From Phoronis australis (lineage: Eukaryota > Phoronida > Phoronidae), in assembly GCA_002633005.1 (NCBI GenBank), contig NMRA01000020.1, positions 459,621-523,620 of the forward strand: DNA of 64,000 nt, in the 5' to 3' direction. The position numbers were made by a program, and so were the translations under genes. Below, piece after piece: positions 33,863 through 48,063 of the stretch; position 1 is the first letter of the stretch; each line of letters starts with the position of its first letter. The notes under the pieces are model-generated. The model made no database searches, was not told where the DNA came from, and worked only from the letters and a program-made list of their open reading frames with translations.

Positions 33863-36559
33863 TCATTTGAAACGAAAACCAAGCTTTATTCGTGACCGTA
33901 CCGCTGCAAGCATGTGTACTCGGGGGGGAGGGGGGGGTACTCGACTATGTTTTTCCCCGGCTGAAACATCAAGATACTCATGCACCAGTGAATAGACTAG
34001 ACGAGCTTCCGTGAAAATGACACCCTTTTGCAGACTTCGTTCTTACGGATGTTGATTTTATAAACCTGTCCTCGGCTTTCGTAGAGATTCTTGGAAAGCT
34101 GCTTTTTAGCACTTTAAGCCGGAAACAATACAGAAAGAAATGCCATGCAGTCAAGAATGAGTACAAATTTTACAATCATAGTTTTAATTCAAGTTGTTTT
34201 AAAAACTCTCCTGCAGATTTGTGTAGTTGGAAAAGGGATTTTTCGAGTTTCGAACTTTTAAGGTCAAGGCGTTTGTAGGAATTTATGTCAGAAAAGGTGC
34301 AGATCGTGAGGAAACTGGTAGTAAAATCGTCACCTTTCTGAGCAGCACATCACCTCTTCTGAGGGAATATAGTGACCCCGAGATAAGAATGCATATAATT
34401 AGTTTCTACGTCAACCTCTACAGCCTTATCAATTTTTGCCAGAGAACAGTTGCAGCAACGCAGACAAATGATCGTCTGACATGATTGATCATGTTTGGTC
34501 CACTTTTTGCGCTCTTTCTGATGTTACCAATCATGTACATGCTGGATATATCATCACCATACGAACGTGGCCACTGTGCTGTTTGTATCACCAGTGTCCG
34601 TTTGGCAAACGGTGTGGAGTATAGTTCAACAAATGAAAATACGTAAATGCTATCATTTAATACGCTTACAGGTCATGAGAAATGTATAAAGGCACTCAGT
34701 GATGTAAAACAAATCTTCGTTCTAAGTTAAATACATGCAGTTTAATCATAAACAGTATCAAGGAAGTTGGATAAACACAATCGCGTCACTCGATCTGTGT
34801 CGCGTTAATAACGCGAGGAACTGTTACTATTTTTGAACAAAGCTGCTCACACCATGCAACCATCAAACTTGCACGTTGAACTAAGTTTGAGGTTTTATGT
34901 AACCACACCCTGGATTCAACACGGTCGATTATCAAAACTGTTGTGTGCGAAATCAAACGTAATTACTATAATCAGTCTATTAATTAGTTTGTAATTCAAG
35001 TTCCAATTGCGTCTTTACGCGCGCACCTTCATGCATTGATTGGCTTGTACCAATGTCAAACAAGTTGGCGGAATGTCTCGGCAGAAAGTGTTCGTGAAGC
35101 GATGAGAAATCGGAGAAAATTGACTGACGCCGTTACATTCACCCGAGACTTGAATCGTGTGCTCACTTAAGTTTGGTAAAGCTGAACTGGGTTTCAGAGC
35201 GTATTTTTGGAAAAGCTTATTTCTCCTCTATGCAAGCTGGTGCGGAGTCTGGTGCAATTAGGACACGGGGTCTATTTTGCGAAAATAACTAATGAAATAA
35301 GCTACACAGACGCTGACCTTATTAAACAAAGTTAAATTAACAAAAATGTGTAAGGGTTTAATTGCTGAAATTTACCTTTCCCAATTTTTGATGAAGCTGC
35401 AAAGCCGATACAGAGGGTGACAAAGAAATATTGTACTTCATCATTGCTGTTATTGATTTACACTATTTCCTTGAGAAATTTCTGATGCGTTTGACCTGTT
35501 CCTAATACTGCAGACATTTACAACAATCAAGACACCGACGCAACTTCACGGAAGCAGAAATGTACCCTCGTAAATAAACCGTCGCAAATTTGTAGCCAAT
35601 CTTTAATTTTGTGAACAGGCAAATCGGAAATGAAAGCTTCTACCAAGATGATAATGATTTAGACAACTTAAAGGTATAAAATTGATCTCAGTTTGTTTCT
35701 TTGTTTTGGAGATGGTTTCAGGTATTCGTTCTAGCTTGCTCGTGATTACGCTCTGTCGAGGAAGTTCATCACGGCCTGTCACTATTTTATGAGCCAAACA
35801 TTGTCTCGACAAAGAAGTAAACGAGCTCTTTGTTCTTAGCAAACCAGAAATTACTTCCCATCATAGTGAGGAACAAGTTGAGGTCAATTTTATATCGGTA
35901 AGGGCAAATATCAAAAGTTCGCGTCTTGCAAGGAACGCGGGTTTATAACGGATTTAAATATTCATAAGCTTTCTTAACTATATTTACAAAGGTCAACACC
36001 TACACGGCTCTTTTCAATGAGATGTGATGCCTCGGTAAGCTTCCGAGGCCATCTGCGGCAGAAAACTTTGTGATATCGGCCAACAGTCGGGTGGTTATCA
36101 TAATCTCCAGTCTGGTGTCAACGTCGAAAATCACTAAGCGCTACTGGTGATTCAATAAAAAAACGGCCGAACATCCTACGGTGTAGGTATCGCGATAGAA
36201 CTCAAGTGGTAGGATCTGTCAAGCACGGTTGGGTACGTGAGCGATGCGTAATTTTACGCCTGTGTTCACGCTGATTGTACAATTTTGAGACTTATCTAGA
36301 AGATTCATTTTCACACCTGAAATTATGCGCGTTCAATAGAGTTCTTAACGACACTAATGGCTGCAATTTTGTTGCCGGCAGGGTCTATAACCACAGTCAC
36401 CTGTCAAGAGACCTGCTTGTTTATGACCGCCTTGCGGCTGCCAAATTTGAGGAATGGAAAAATATTCATGATTGGTCGAGGAGATCGCAGATGACCACTG
36501 CTTCACTTAAAAATCGATCATAGGTTTTGAACATGTTCAAAATACAGTTGTGACCAAAT
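33863..36559. other. No gene recognised
   Basis: A G-run lies at 33921-33939. The open frame at 36275-36523 has no recognised domain or splice support. Confidence 0.4.
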
Positions 36560-36640
36560 ATGAAATATGAGATAGGTGCCCGCATTCTTTGGTCGTGGGT
36601 TCGAGTTCCACTGGGTTACACTGCTTAACCCGTTTAGCCA
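36560..36640 (+). mobile_element. tRNA-like SINE fragment
   Basis: GGTGCCCGCATTCTTTGGTC is followed by GTGGGTTCGAGTTCC, a good pol III B box. The A-box side is weak. No tRNA fold is maintained. Confidence 0.4.
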
Positions 36641-39600
36641 AGTTTCTAGCCTTCTCATCTAGGTTTTAACCATATAGTAATAAAGTATAAAAATGGTTCC
36701 AGATCTGTGCAATGGGCTCGCATGCTTGGCCTGCGCACGTATGGTACAACGTGTATCAGACCTCGTGGAATTATTTTATATTAAATATGAAATGTTTAGG
36801 TCGTAAATTCTCGTGCCGCCCAGTATTAAGTTATCGCACAGCAGTCGCACATAATTAACATGTTGCACGATTTCTCATACAATTGCTTGAGCTACCACGT
36901 GACTGGCGGCATCATCAGTGAATCGATCAGTCTTGCGATATGCCAAGCTATTTTACAACTAGAGATACTGCCTCGCAATTAGTCGTGCTATTAGGTCTGC
37001 AATAGGCCTAAGTATATTTGATGAGTTCTTCAGTACAGTTCGGTGTGCAGGTGAATGTTTCACAAAGGCTTGGTAACTGCTGAAACACCTACAGTAGTCC
37101 AAAATATATATGGTAAAACAAAAAATCGCTCAACTGATCGCTGGACACTGACCGTAGTACTCGCACAACTAATAATGAACGCTTTCACTAGTATGATGGT
37201 TGACCTGCGAGCGATCGTGCAACCTGTCGGGTGATTAGCGACTACTAATTATGCGCGACTACTTCAGAATTAAAATAAATTCTTGGAAACTCGTGGTCAC
37301 TATGATCGTGTACTCAATACATGATCAAACAGTAATTATGTAACCGGGGCTTTAACTAGATTTAAATTGGAGCCTCTTCCGTTGCGGACTGTTAGTTATC
37401 TGTTTAGATGCCCTTGCGACATGACCTCGGCTGAGTCCTCAGTTACCGTTAATGTCGCCATGGTGGCCAATGCCTCGATTACTAGGCTAAGGCTTCAAAA
37501 ACAAGTTTCTTGAAAGGCGTATCTTTCCTTCTAAGGTGGTTTAATTGAAATTGGCGATAATAACACCAGTCCTGAAATTTCCACGACTGCCACAATGCTT
37601 CGACAAACCCGCCGCGCCGTGACCATTAACCAATAGTCGTCTGAAGCAATAACGCTAAAAGTCCATTATGAAATGGTGTTTTGGCAGAAGGCGTGGACTT
37701 TTTTGCACGTTTGATGGCAATGAAGTCACAAGTGAAGTGAACCTCACAGTTAGACCGGCCATTTTTAAACCCGTTTACATGACTCTTTTTACCGTTTCCG
37801 CACGAATAATTAGTTAGTAACTGTACCTTAACGAAAGAATATTTTTCTGCTTTCGTTTACAGCACCTAGTATTTGTGGATGAATATGGTGGATGATCGTT
37901 GTGTTTACACTTTTCCGCGCGCTCTGATTGGCAAGAATTTGTTTCGCTCGATTGACATGTCGGAACTAACTACGTGACTACTTTTGTGATACGGTGAACT
38001 GAAAGTAAAAATAGTATCACTCACGGGTACCAATGGGTTATGAGTGTTGTTTCATAACCACGTTGACAAATGAACGCCTCCTTGGCCTTCAGAAATCAGT
38101 GACTTAATGAATGATGGACGTTTGTGGTTCGTGCGACAGCGTTTGACAATTATGTGAAAACTACTTTTGGGTCCTATTATCCTGAGATCTGTTTCATGAG
38201 AAGTGACGTAAGACTTAGGACGCAAATTTCGTCCTCTTAACTATTTCTGAAAAATAATGAAATCTCACTTAAGCAAAAGTCGAGAGTCTCTGAGAATATA
38301 CACATAGCTATTAGCTACTGAGATAATTTCCGTAAAACATTCCTAGACTGTATGATAATTTCATAATTACTTGGCTGAAGTATTATTCACCAATTGAATT
38401 TATTTGATATTTTATTGCTGTGGCCTTACTAACAGGATCGAGTCGTACATTTAGTATGGACGTTTGGATTGTAAATAAACAAAAACGTGTTACAGTAAAA
38501 TCTGCAGTTTTCAACGGCATTTTTAAATACGAGCGACTTGCTCATTTGATTTGTTACGATGACCACTAACCCCGCTGGGTTATCTTGTGAGCGTGGTTAC
38601 CAGATCTTCGACCGTTGTAAATTTCAACGTTAGAGGTCGCGCTACCGTGCAGAACACAAAACGGCGACTTAAAGATTATTTGCGTGCTCCGAAGTATGGA
38701 GGCAACAAAACTGACTTAGCTAAGACAAATCTTAAATTTATGTAAATTTTAAAATAAAAGTTAAATTTGTCTCAAAACCAATTCAAGAAAGAGATCTTAA
38801 GTTTGACTTAAGTGTTTGACGTACGTTTTATCTCAACTTTCACTTAATTATAGAATGTTAAAGTTTCAAAGTTTGGAAGTTAAGACAAATCTTAAACTTA
38901 AGTCAAAAATGAACTTAAGTCAGTTTCTTGGAACAGGCCCCAGTTCTCACAGGGGTTTGCCTATCAGAACACACGTCAATGGACTCTTCACCCTTTCTTC
39001 ACTCTGTCAAAAACTGCATGCAAATAAAGAAAAGTTTTGAGTCATTTCACATCAGAATCCCTACAGATGAGCACCGAAACTTTATTCTCTCTTGTATTTT
39101 GGACCCTTTCACTCCCACTGAAAACCAAGCTAGACTAAGATCAATAGGAGCAAAAAATGCAAAATCGGCGATTTTCACCTCAAAACCACCACTTACCTGT
39201 CGATGCTCCACTGAAGCCAAGATAAGAATCCGAAAGCAAATTCCTTACCGATTCCAAAAATATGGTCTAACAGTACTGCCAACCAACTAGTTTTTTTTTT
39301 TGCAAATCTAGCTTGTTTGAGGGATACCTGAAATCGCGGCCAATTTCTCAGTTGCTACCCTGCAATGCATTGCAACAGGGGGACACCAACTTAAAGAAGA
39401 GTGCAGCTACAGCCGAGCAAGTGGTCTTTTTACTTCTCAGCATGTTCACAAATACGAACAAACCACATTCACTTGACCTGTATACAATACCTGTCTAAAA
39501 AATGCCCCCAAGCCTGGGCTACCCTTAGATTTTAATATTTTGGGAGTGCAAATAGGCCGCTGTTCAGTGCCACCTATGCTAATTTGTAGTATGAACTAAA

Positions 39601-41632
39601 CTACAATGCTATTTGAACATCATCTACGCTAAACGTTAGTGCAGTTGTATTCAATGACAACAATTTCCACAAATAGGTTGCCTTTGCACTAATGACGTAG
39701 CCTATCTTGGGGACTCACATAACCCGCATCATGCAGAGTTAATTACCAACATCATGCTGCCGGATAGTTACTGGACACGGTTACGTGATTTACGGCGGAT
39801 CATTTTGGAAATAAAACTCGTTCTTAAAAACGTTTGGCAATTTTCAACTTACTTCACATTCACACTGTCGCTATGTGTTGTGTTTCTAACTAATTTGACG
39901 AAGCAATCACAGAGATAAGGATTTAGCGGGCAAGTTCCACTTTAAGATGACACTCAACAATTTTTGTTGGTTTTGCCGTGCTTGAAAACCAGATCTAGGC
40001 ACAGGGCGTACAAAAGCTCAAAACAGGAACCGTACACTGGGCCAAAAACTTCAAAAGCTTTGATTCCAGAAGTCTGATTTCCGCAAGTGCAGTTGACTAC
40101 TTAAAAATGAAAGAATATAATCAAATCACCCCAAAAGCCACCTTTCGCATGCGATTGCTATGAACTGGGAGACAGCGTATTCAAACTGCCAGAAAAACCC
40201 AAAATATAGAAATCGGGTGAAAAGTGGGTGCTGACCACACAGATTTTTTACCAATTCAAAATGCCGTAAGGGTACCAGAATAGCCAATATTCAAATTTGC
40301 CGCGCCATACTGAAATCCATTCCACCAGACGGCGATCAGCGGGGTTTTTGGTGTACGTGTACAGGCGTTCAGCGCCACCAACATGTCCCGTGTAATGCGG
40401 ACGGGAGATTTCAACCTACACGTACAAACAGCGTTTTCATACCTTTCCTGCTAACAAAATGCCGGCAAATTGCCTGTACGGTGGGATGTACTAATAGTTT
40501 ACGGAAAAAGGCAAACCTCTTGTAATGTCCATGGATCAAAGGATATCATGTCCAATACATTTCCCAATGGGAAGAATTCAGCTGCGACTGACATAGCGGA
40601 TCCCAGCAGATGTTTAAAAAAGCGCTAAACAATGGGAGGAACTGGCAGAGAAAGTTATTTTTCTGGCAGGTTAATGAACCACGATGTAGTAAATGAATTT
40701 CTGTCCACCGAATCTGAGTCGAGATCAAGTGGAAGTCCGCTTTCGGACTCTCATTACTCTAGAAAACACCAACACGAACAGTCCGCTATCTTGCAACATT
40801 TTAACTTCAAACTTGCAAGCAGCAAAGGTTTAAGAAAAGCCAGTACTGAGCAAAAAGTGGAGTCAGGGGGTCAACAACTAGCACTTCCTTTCAATCAGAA
40901 CGGATTCGAAAGCACATGCCATTGTAGCCTTCATATGCAGTACGGAAGTCAAAATGTCCAGCCAACCCAGATAAATTCAACAATAACCCCCCAAAAAAAA
41001 CGTTTGCATGCCATCTTAATCCTCGGAGGATATATTTCTATTATTCTAACGCAGACCTGCAAGACGGAAGAAGTGTGCATATTGTAACAGCCACACCATC
41101 TGTTGACATTGTTGAAATTTACTGAGGCTTACAAAATAACATTTACTGTAAATCAGTAATTGAAGTCAATCGGTCAATTGTATCTATTAACGCTCTTGGG
41201 AATAAATTTAGGAGAATGGCGTCCGCCTCCTAGTTTTGAAGTTTAATCTGAGGAGGAACTTTCAACACCTCTTCGCCATGAATTATTGAAGACGATTAGC
41301 AATTAATATGGCGTCATCGTCAATTGGCAATAAGTGTGGCTTAGAAATTGAAACGAGAAACCACTAAATTAAACAAGCTACTAAACGTAGTTTCTCTAGA
41401 CATCGTTCGTATAAAGATGAGTAGTTGTATCTGGTATAAGCTAGTAATATAATTTTAAAAGTGAACACAGTACGAATCAAAAATTGTATTCCAAGCCGAC
41501 TGAAAGCGTGAAAGGAACGTTCTCGGTGAGAAATGTGACGTTCTCGGTGTGAAAAGTGATTATTGTCACGGACTTTTTTGACGGAATAAAACCCTGCAGA
41601 GTATTTTAGGTGTATCTGAGTAAGTCACAGGC
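36641..41632. other. Gene-poor 5-kb stretch
   Basis: The open frames at 38928-39290 and 40632-41087 have no recognisable domain, signal or splice structure and sit among degenerate repeat-like phrases (for example GGGAGACAGCGT at 40170 and GGGAGATAGCGT at 46460). I find no supported gene. Confidence 0.4.
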
Positions 41633-41800
41633 CTCGACTTCAACAAAAATCTGGCAGACAACGGCGAGAGAATTGTAAATTTCTAACAAAAACACCACGT
41701 ACTCTGTCATTTTATAGCTCTGGTCAAATATAATCTATCTCATCCAACAATAACCCCGACAATGCCTCTTGCGGCCATAAAACCGATAACGGCCCTTTAA
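41633..41800. mobile_element. TTAA-family short element, copy 3
   Basis: GACTTCAACAAAAATCTGGC, GACAACGGCGAGAG, TCATTTTATAGCTCTGG and the ending GATAACGGCCCTTTAA follow the family order. Confidence 0.55.
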
Positions 41801-43308
41801 ATCTTCCCTGCTGCGAGAGAAGAACTTCGTTTAATAACCCAATTCTAACTGGTTCTCAGTGGTTTTCCATATTCTTGAGAAAGAAAATTAGTTGTACGTT
41901 GTTTTTCATTTCCTACCATAGCGGTTGATTGACGTTCAGGAAATTCCACATTTTGACTCCAGGAGACCTCCTGGGTCAGAAAAGCAGAAAAAGTTCAGGA
42001 GAAATACGATCATCTTAACTGATGAAACCCTGCCGTGACTCATTATAGCGTAATAGCAACATTTTTGTAACAGTTTATTCCCTAGTCTTCATAAAATAGC
42101 TGCAATTTCAGTATTTATTCGTTTGCTTTCCTAACAAAATGCAAAATGACGTGTTATGCTATAACCAAATGGTTGGTGGCAGGACTGTATTCGTTCGAGT
42201 TTTTTGATAAGGAAAAGAAGGCTTTCTGCAGATTTGTGCTCTAAATTTATCAAATAAAGATATCCGTTCACAGTTGAGAAAGAGACATCCATGTACGCTA
42301 ATTATTGTCCGCGTAGCATAGACACTTTGTAAAGGACTAATATTCAGTTGTTCACTTCCCCTTGTCTTCGGGCTTGGACCCAGAAAAGTCCCAGGGGCCC
42401 TAATCCTCTAACTCGTCTACTTAGGCTTAGGCACAGACGTTGCCATTACCCGTGTCTTGTTGTAGTGAAGAATTCTGGTAAAAATGCCCTTCAGTCTGTC
42501 CGTTGTCAAGGTTCCCATGGTGTCATCACTGTGGCTTCGAGCCAGGAAAATTGCACTGTACTAAACCATTTACTGAAGTCAAAAGTGATTTTCTTTACAA
42601 AAATATTTGCTGTTCCAATGCAACGCCCTCGTGTTCCTAATCCTTTGCTTGAATTAAAATTAGTTCGATAACTAAACGCTTGGAATTCCCGTTTTTTGCC
42701 CCTATATTTTGATCAGATGCATTTTGGGATGGCTTGGTTAAAAATTAGTTGTCTGTTGCCCACGTGATCCCCGGCCTTTAATATTTCCAACTCTCCGTTG
42801 TTCCGGGATATTTAACGACGTTAAGTGTAAGGCCCATTGTTTCCATTTCCGATTCCATAACTAAGGGAGTTAATTACCAAAACTGGAGGGTGCCGCCATG
42901 CAGACCAAGCACTTAATTACCCATCCAATTATCTCCGCATGAGTTCAGCAAAATGTGATGGAGCTAACCCCAGGGGTTCTCTTTATTCCAGGTTGTGCGC
43001 TCATTATTAACTAGAGACGCCGGTAGGCAAATTGTTGCGAACGTGACGTCACGACGTTTCATTAACTACGACAGATCGAAAAATCCTCAATATCAGTCCA
43101 CGATAGTTTGATTTATTTCAGCCAGTATATTATTGTCCTCAAGTCATACTGCGATCTGCGTACAAATTTATTTACAAAGTACACACGGCCGCGGTGCGGG
43201 CCAAGTTTCTAACGGCAGGAGCGCGGAATCAAATCCAACTAATACACAAAAGCAGCCGATTGTTCTGTTGTTGAGCCATATCCCAACTAGCAACGCATTT
43301 TAAGCGTT
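41801..43308. other. No gene recognised
   Basis: The open frame at 42348-42671 is unsupported. No array or RNA gene seen. Confidence 0.4.
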
Positions 43309-43485
43309 TTAAGTCACCGGCCTTAATTTTTTCAGACAACGTCGAGAATTGACGTTTTGCAATAAAATCTCAAAAACAACGTATTTTGCTGTTCTAAAGA
43401 TATGATCAAAGCAAACAGATTCAAGAAGTACAACAAGAATCTCGAAAAATGCTTTTTCGTCCGTAAAAATGGCAATGACCCTTTA
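43309..43485. mobile_element. TTAA-family short element, copy 4
   Basis: It starts TTAAGTCACCGGCC and ends AATGGCAATGACCCTTTAA, with GACAACGTCGAGAATTG and GCAATAAAATCTC inside. Along with the 3.7-kb copy it best shows TTAA at both borders. Confidence 0.6.
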
Positions 43486-43929
43486 AAAGTTGGTTGCTGG
43501 GATTAACTTTAAAAACAGGAATCGGAAGTAATTTATTACCTACGACAAGCTGCTATTGAAGTTATTAATGCGGATCTCTGATATTTGTTTCGTTATTTGC
43601 AATGGCATAACTAACAGCCTCTTGTGATTGTTGCTTTATAAAGCATATCAAATTCAGGCTAATTCTATGGAAATGTGTGAAATATATCAAATGCTTTCCG
43701 TTGTTTCAGGAACAATTGGTGATGAATGTACCCTTTGTGAGGTAACGTATGCCTGATGCCATACAACGTCGCTTGTACTGACACAAACGTATTACGTCAG
43801 CAGCAAAGAGATGGCACCAGATCAGAAAGGAAAACAATTAAAGATCCACATGCCGACTTCTAAGGCCGGAAGTCAGTGATCACATGTACACTGTAGTCAC
43901 AGTCTGGGAACATTAATGCTACATATGCA

Positions 43930-44783
43930 CCAGTGGTGGATCTAGGATATCACAAGGGGGCCCAACATTTTGTCCGGCTGCAGACATTTGCGCAAACCAC
44001 GATTGTAGATGCGTATAGCACCGACTGGGGGAGGAAAATTTTCTGTTTTTTCCTCTAAAAATCAAGCATTTTCCTTGATTCCTGAAGTATTATGCAAGAA
44101 AAAAAGGCAAAAAACATGGAGAACGTGTCAAACAGGAAAAACTGCAAGAACTACAGACTCGAACTCACGACGTGGCGGATAGAGCGCACGTGCTTTACCA
44201 CTACACCACTACTATACGTTTACCAAAAGACCTAGTCTTGTTTATGGTCCACAGCATTTGCGCGCGAAACCAACTTCTTTTTGTTATGCTTATTACACGT
44301 TTTATATTTTGTGCAATCGGTTCTTAACAAATTTGTTGTATTTTAAAATAGTCTTCAAATGCTCAAAAGACCAAATCCTTTTTTCGTGTTGGCAATAATG
44401 ACGGGATTGCTTTGAAAATCGTCTTAAGTTAAGCTCTGACAAAGAGAGAATTATGAGTTTCTGAGTGATTCACTAAGGCTTCGATTAAAATTCACATCTT
44501 ACCAACAGCTTCTGTTTTTTCATCGTCACTCAGGTTCCATTTTCTTTAAAAAATGAAGTAAAATTTCTTCATTGCACAGTGGAGCAGACTGCCACTGCCC
44601 CCTCCCCCCAACACGAAAACTGAACCGATTTTAACTGCACACATTTAAATCTTGTTTCATCCATATAATTTTAATTACCGGGGTTAATTAATAAACTCAA
44701 CATTTCCCTACGCTCTAGCTGTTTTATTTTTTTTTGCGGCAGCCAAGGGGTCCCCTGCCCCCCCCCTAAATCCGCCTATGTGC
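43930..44783 (+). mobile_element. Inverted-ended repeat with tRNA-like insert
   Basis: The ends CAGTGGTGGATCTAGGATAT and CCCTAAATCCGCCTATG are the complement of those at 16230-16580, which is shorter. Inside, 44146-44212 on the minus strand reads TAAAGCACGTGCGCTCTATC..GTGAGTTCGAGTCTG, a tRNA-like segment with a B box, so a SINE or tRNA relic may lie inside it. The last 60 bases carry a long C run. Confidence 0.6.
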
Positions 44784-45625
44784 ACAATGTGTACAGCTTT
44801 AGTGAGGACGGCTGTTAATTTCAGCAAAACCGTGAACGTCGTTTGTGTTTCCTGGCTATTGCCCACTCTTCGGAATACAATCAAGTGAAAAAAGCATGTT
44901 GCTAAATGATCGTGCTTGTACTTGGTTATTAGTGCAATATTTTCAGCATTATATACATTGCATGGGAAATGATACATGCATGATGGGTCCAGGATCACTC
45001 GAAAATCGACTAGAAATCCGACTAAACTTACATGTACTTGAATTGTGACGAGTGATTTGTTACGTTTTTGAGTCTGAGTCCAAGACTCCGAGTCGTGTCT
45101 GACTTCGGAGAGTAGACCCTGGGCCATGGTTTTGATAGTCCTATCGGGATTTATGAAGTGTTATTTATTCTAGCGCTAGTAGACACACGAGACCACGTGG
45201 TTTCGTCCACAAACTTCAATATTTCATTTTGTAGAGTAAACAAACCAATTCACCCGAGTTTCTAATGTAACAAGACGGTAGAGTTAGGCCTGTTAAATAC
45301 AAATTTTTTCGATAGATATCGATTTGATTTTTAGTAGGTTGTAACAATGCCATTCTCAACATATTCAGGATTGACATAAACTCATTCTTCTTCCTGAGAA
45401 CCACCGAAGTTGAATTTTTGATGCTGAAGTTGCGGAATAAACTCCAGTACTTTCCAAAGTCATCCGCATTTTCACGAAGTTCTACCAAGTTTCAATATCT
45501 ATACTATTCATTAGCACTCGACACAAAGAAAATACAATTCTTCAAACTACTGAAATCAATGGCTTAATATCATTACAATCACAAATTATAACTATCATCA
45601 ATCACGGCTTGTCCCTTAGTTCTAC
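44784..45625. other. No gene recognised
   Basis: A 90-codon minus-strand frame at 45216-45488 has no recognised feature. Confidence 0.35.
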
Positions 45626-45990
45626 TTACCGCATTGCCGCGCCTGTAGGCCCATGGGCCTATATTCGAAATAATGCCTTTTTCGCGGCTTGTTTTTAACC
45701 AAGTGGTTTACATATTGGTGCATACTACTAAGTATCGCATACATGTATAAACACAGGTAATGTCCCCTGTTTAGGCACATATATTAATACGCATATAGGC
45801 GAACTCGTTTGACTACAACTATTTTTCCGTTAGTCTCTGTACCTTTGAAGTTCCTTGGCGTATTTTCAAAAAACTTGATAAATTGTTTTGTATTACCGTA
45901 TTGCCACGTTTTTAATCCCATGGGTCTATATCCGAAATGGTGCCTTTTTGCGGCCCTTTTACTGGCGCATACACCCAAGCATCGTATGTA
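45626..45990. repeat. Local direct duplication
   Basis: 45629-45750 and 45893-45990 share TACCG(C/T)ATTGCC, CCCATGGG(C/T)CTATAT(T/C)CG, GCCTTTTTCGCGGC / GCCTTTTTGCGGCC and a GCATAC..AAGTATCG/AAGCATCGTA ending. The offset is about 265 bases. The copies have diverged considerably. Confidence 0.65.
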
Positions 45991-46852
45991 CATGCTCAAC
46001 TCAAAGCCATAGATACGTGCAATCTACCTTTCACTGGTAAAAGGAACCTGTGAATATTCGCTGAAGACAAACAACGACCCCTTTCGGAGACAACAAAACA
46101 GTGGGGATAACAACTGCTTGCAATCGAAAACAGTACAAAACTAACATCCTATAAAAACAATATACAAAGAAGTATACGTCGCAAGATGGCTGACATTACG
46201 GAAGGTGATGCACATCAGTTCCAAACATAACAAATAGGAAGTACTAAACTTCTAATACGCAACAGATTACATTAGGATAAGATATAAACAGCATGAACTG
46301 TACTTTTAAAAACAATACACTTAGATTTCCATAGTATGATAAGGAGATGTGTCATGATAGGGAGAAAAAGTTTTGCGAGATGGGCCATAGTTTGGGAGCT
46401 ATTAGAATTCATAAATCGAGAAAACTTGTGCATAACTGGGTGCACCTATCAACTGGGAGATAGCGTGTAGGAAAATTCCGTGACTTGAAAACGTGTAGTG
46501 GGGTGAAGATAAAATACAAACTGTGGGAGAATGACACGGCTTATGACAGTTTAGATTCCTCAAAATATACAGTTTTTTAAATGATTTGTGGATAGAATGC
46601 TGACTCACTGATTGTACCTGTGTTATTAATACCCGGGTGCATCAAGAAATCATGCATTTGATACAGAAAAAATGGACAAAACCCGTGCCTTCTGTGAAAA
46701 ACCTTTATGTTTAAAAAGACCACCTGCTGATATATTTGTTCCTAACTTGATAAGGGAAGGTTGCTAAGTTCGACAATTACCGATGAGAGGTCATTATTGT
46801 TTAAGGGTACATAATTGCGAAGAAAAGTGATTGTCGGAGAACAGCCTTAGGG
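45991..46852. other. No gene recognised
   Basis: AT-rich; nothing supported. Confidence 0.35.
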
Positions 46853-46915
46853 TAGATTCGAACTTGCAGCGCCCGCGATAGCAGTCTAACGCTCTGCTAC
46901 AGGACGGAGTTAAAC
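46853..46915 (-). mobile_element. tRNA-like SINE or pseudo-tRNA
   Basis: The minus strand reads CCTGTAGCAGAGCGTTAGAC, a disrupted anticodon arm, and GCAAGTTCGAATCTACCC (B box). It lacks a proper acceptor stem, so a functional tRNA is unlikely. Confidence 0.5.
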
Positions 46916-46962
46916 GACACTGGATGAATTAATTACAAAGTATTTTTGGGTGATGTGACCTG

Positions 46963-47145
46963 GTAAATTTACCGGCATTGATTTTAGCAAATGTCTGGTA
47001 GACAGTGGCGAGAACTGGTAATTTGTAATAAAATCAAAAAAAAAAGATTTTGTCTGATAAAAGCTAATAATTTCACGTCTACCTCATTCAAGAATGATCC
47101 CGAAAACGCGTTTTTCGGTTGTAAAACTGGTAATGTTCCTTTCAA
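46963..47145. mobile_element. TTAA-family short element, copy 5
   Basis: It begins TAAATTTACCGGCATTG, holds GGTAATTTGTAATAAAATC and AACGCGTTTTTCGG, and ends TAATGTTCCTTTCAAG. Borders are eroded. Confidence 0.5.
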
Positions 47146-48063
47146 GTTTTGTATGGCCGTCAGGGGGCGATCTAGACAATTTACACCATGTAACCATTTT
47201 CAATTCAAACAAAAGACATGGACCCGTTGATATCATAGCTTTGGAAAAGCAAAAACGATGAAAAAAATATTTTTAAAGCCTGAACGCGGTTTATAACGGC
47301 TTTCCGTTATCAACATTTTGTATTTATATATAGAAAAATATATGTAACCCAGCCCACAGTTACATAAAATGGACGTGATCTTTACCATGAACACTGATGC
47401 ACATTCCGCGGCTACCACTCTACTCAATATTTGAAAATTTCGATAACTTTCTACAAAGTAGGCGAATACAAAAGTTAAGCAATCCGTTATCAACCACCTC
47501 CGCGGTGGCTGCTGTAAAAGATCAACAGGAGATTTTTTCTACAGTTCTAACTGCATCAATAGAGTTTCTGTCTATCGATAGACATCAGTTTCAAAATCTA
47601 TTAGTCTGGTGAGAAACCAGACGAACCATCTTAAACTGTACAATGTGAACACATCCAGATAAATTGCTAACGAAAGTGGCGACACGCTTTTACCAATACC
47701 GTAAGGAAAGCAGTCAGGATCAGGTCTTACCTTAGATAGGATTATGCAAAATAGTACATGTTATAAGTAATCGTAAATTTAAAATAATTCCAAGAGAGGT
47801 AATTGCTAGGCACTAACAAAAATTTGTTAAATTAATTGAATCAAAAGCCTTAGACAGCCAATAAAAGTACAATATTAACGTTGCTGAATTTCAAGAAAAG
47901 TATGGATTTAAAGAGAGTGCAATACAAACAGGTGATCGTTGGTGCTATAGTCATCACAAAGCAGTTCGTTTAATTTGTCCTTTAAACCTCTGGCAAACCG
48001 TTAACATATAAAGAAAATCTGGAATATAGACAAGCGGTGAATGTTTTACCTACATAACTAGGG

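Noticed and set aside
38928-39290. 120-codon plus-strand frame
   Set aside because: No recognisable domain and neighbouring sequence looks repetitive; no splice support.
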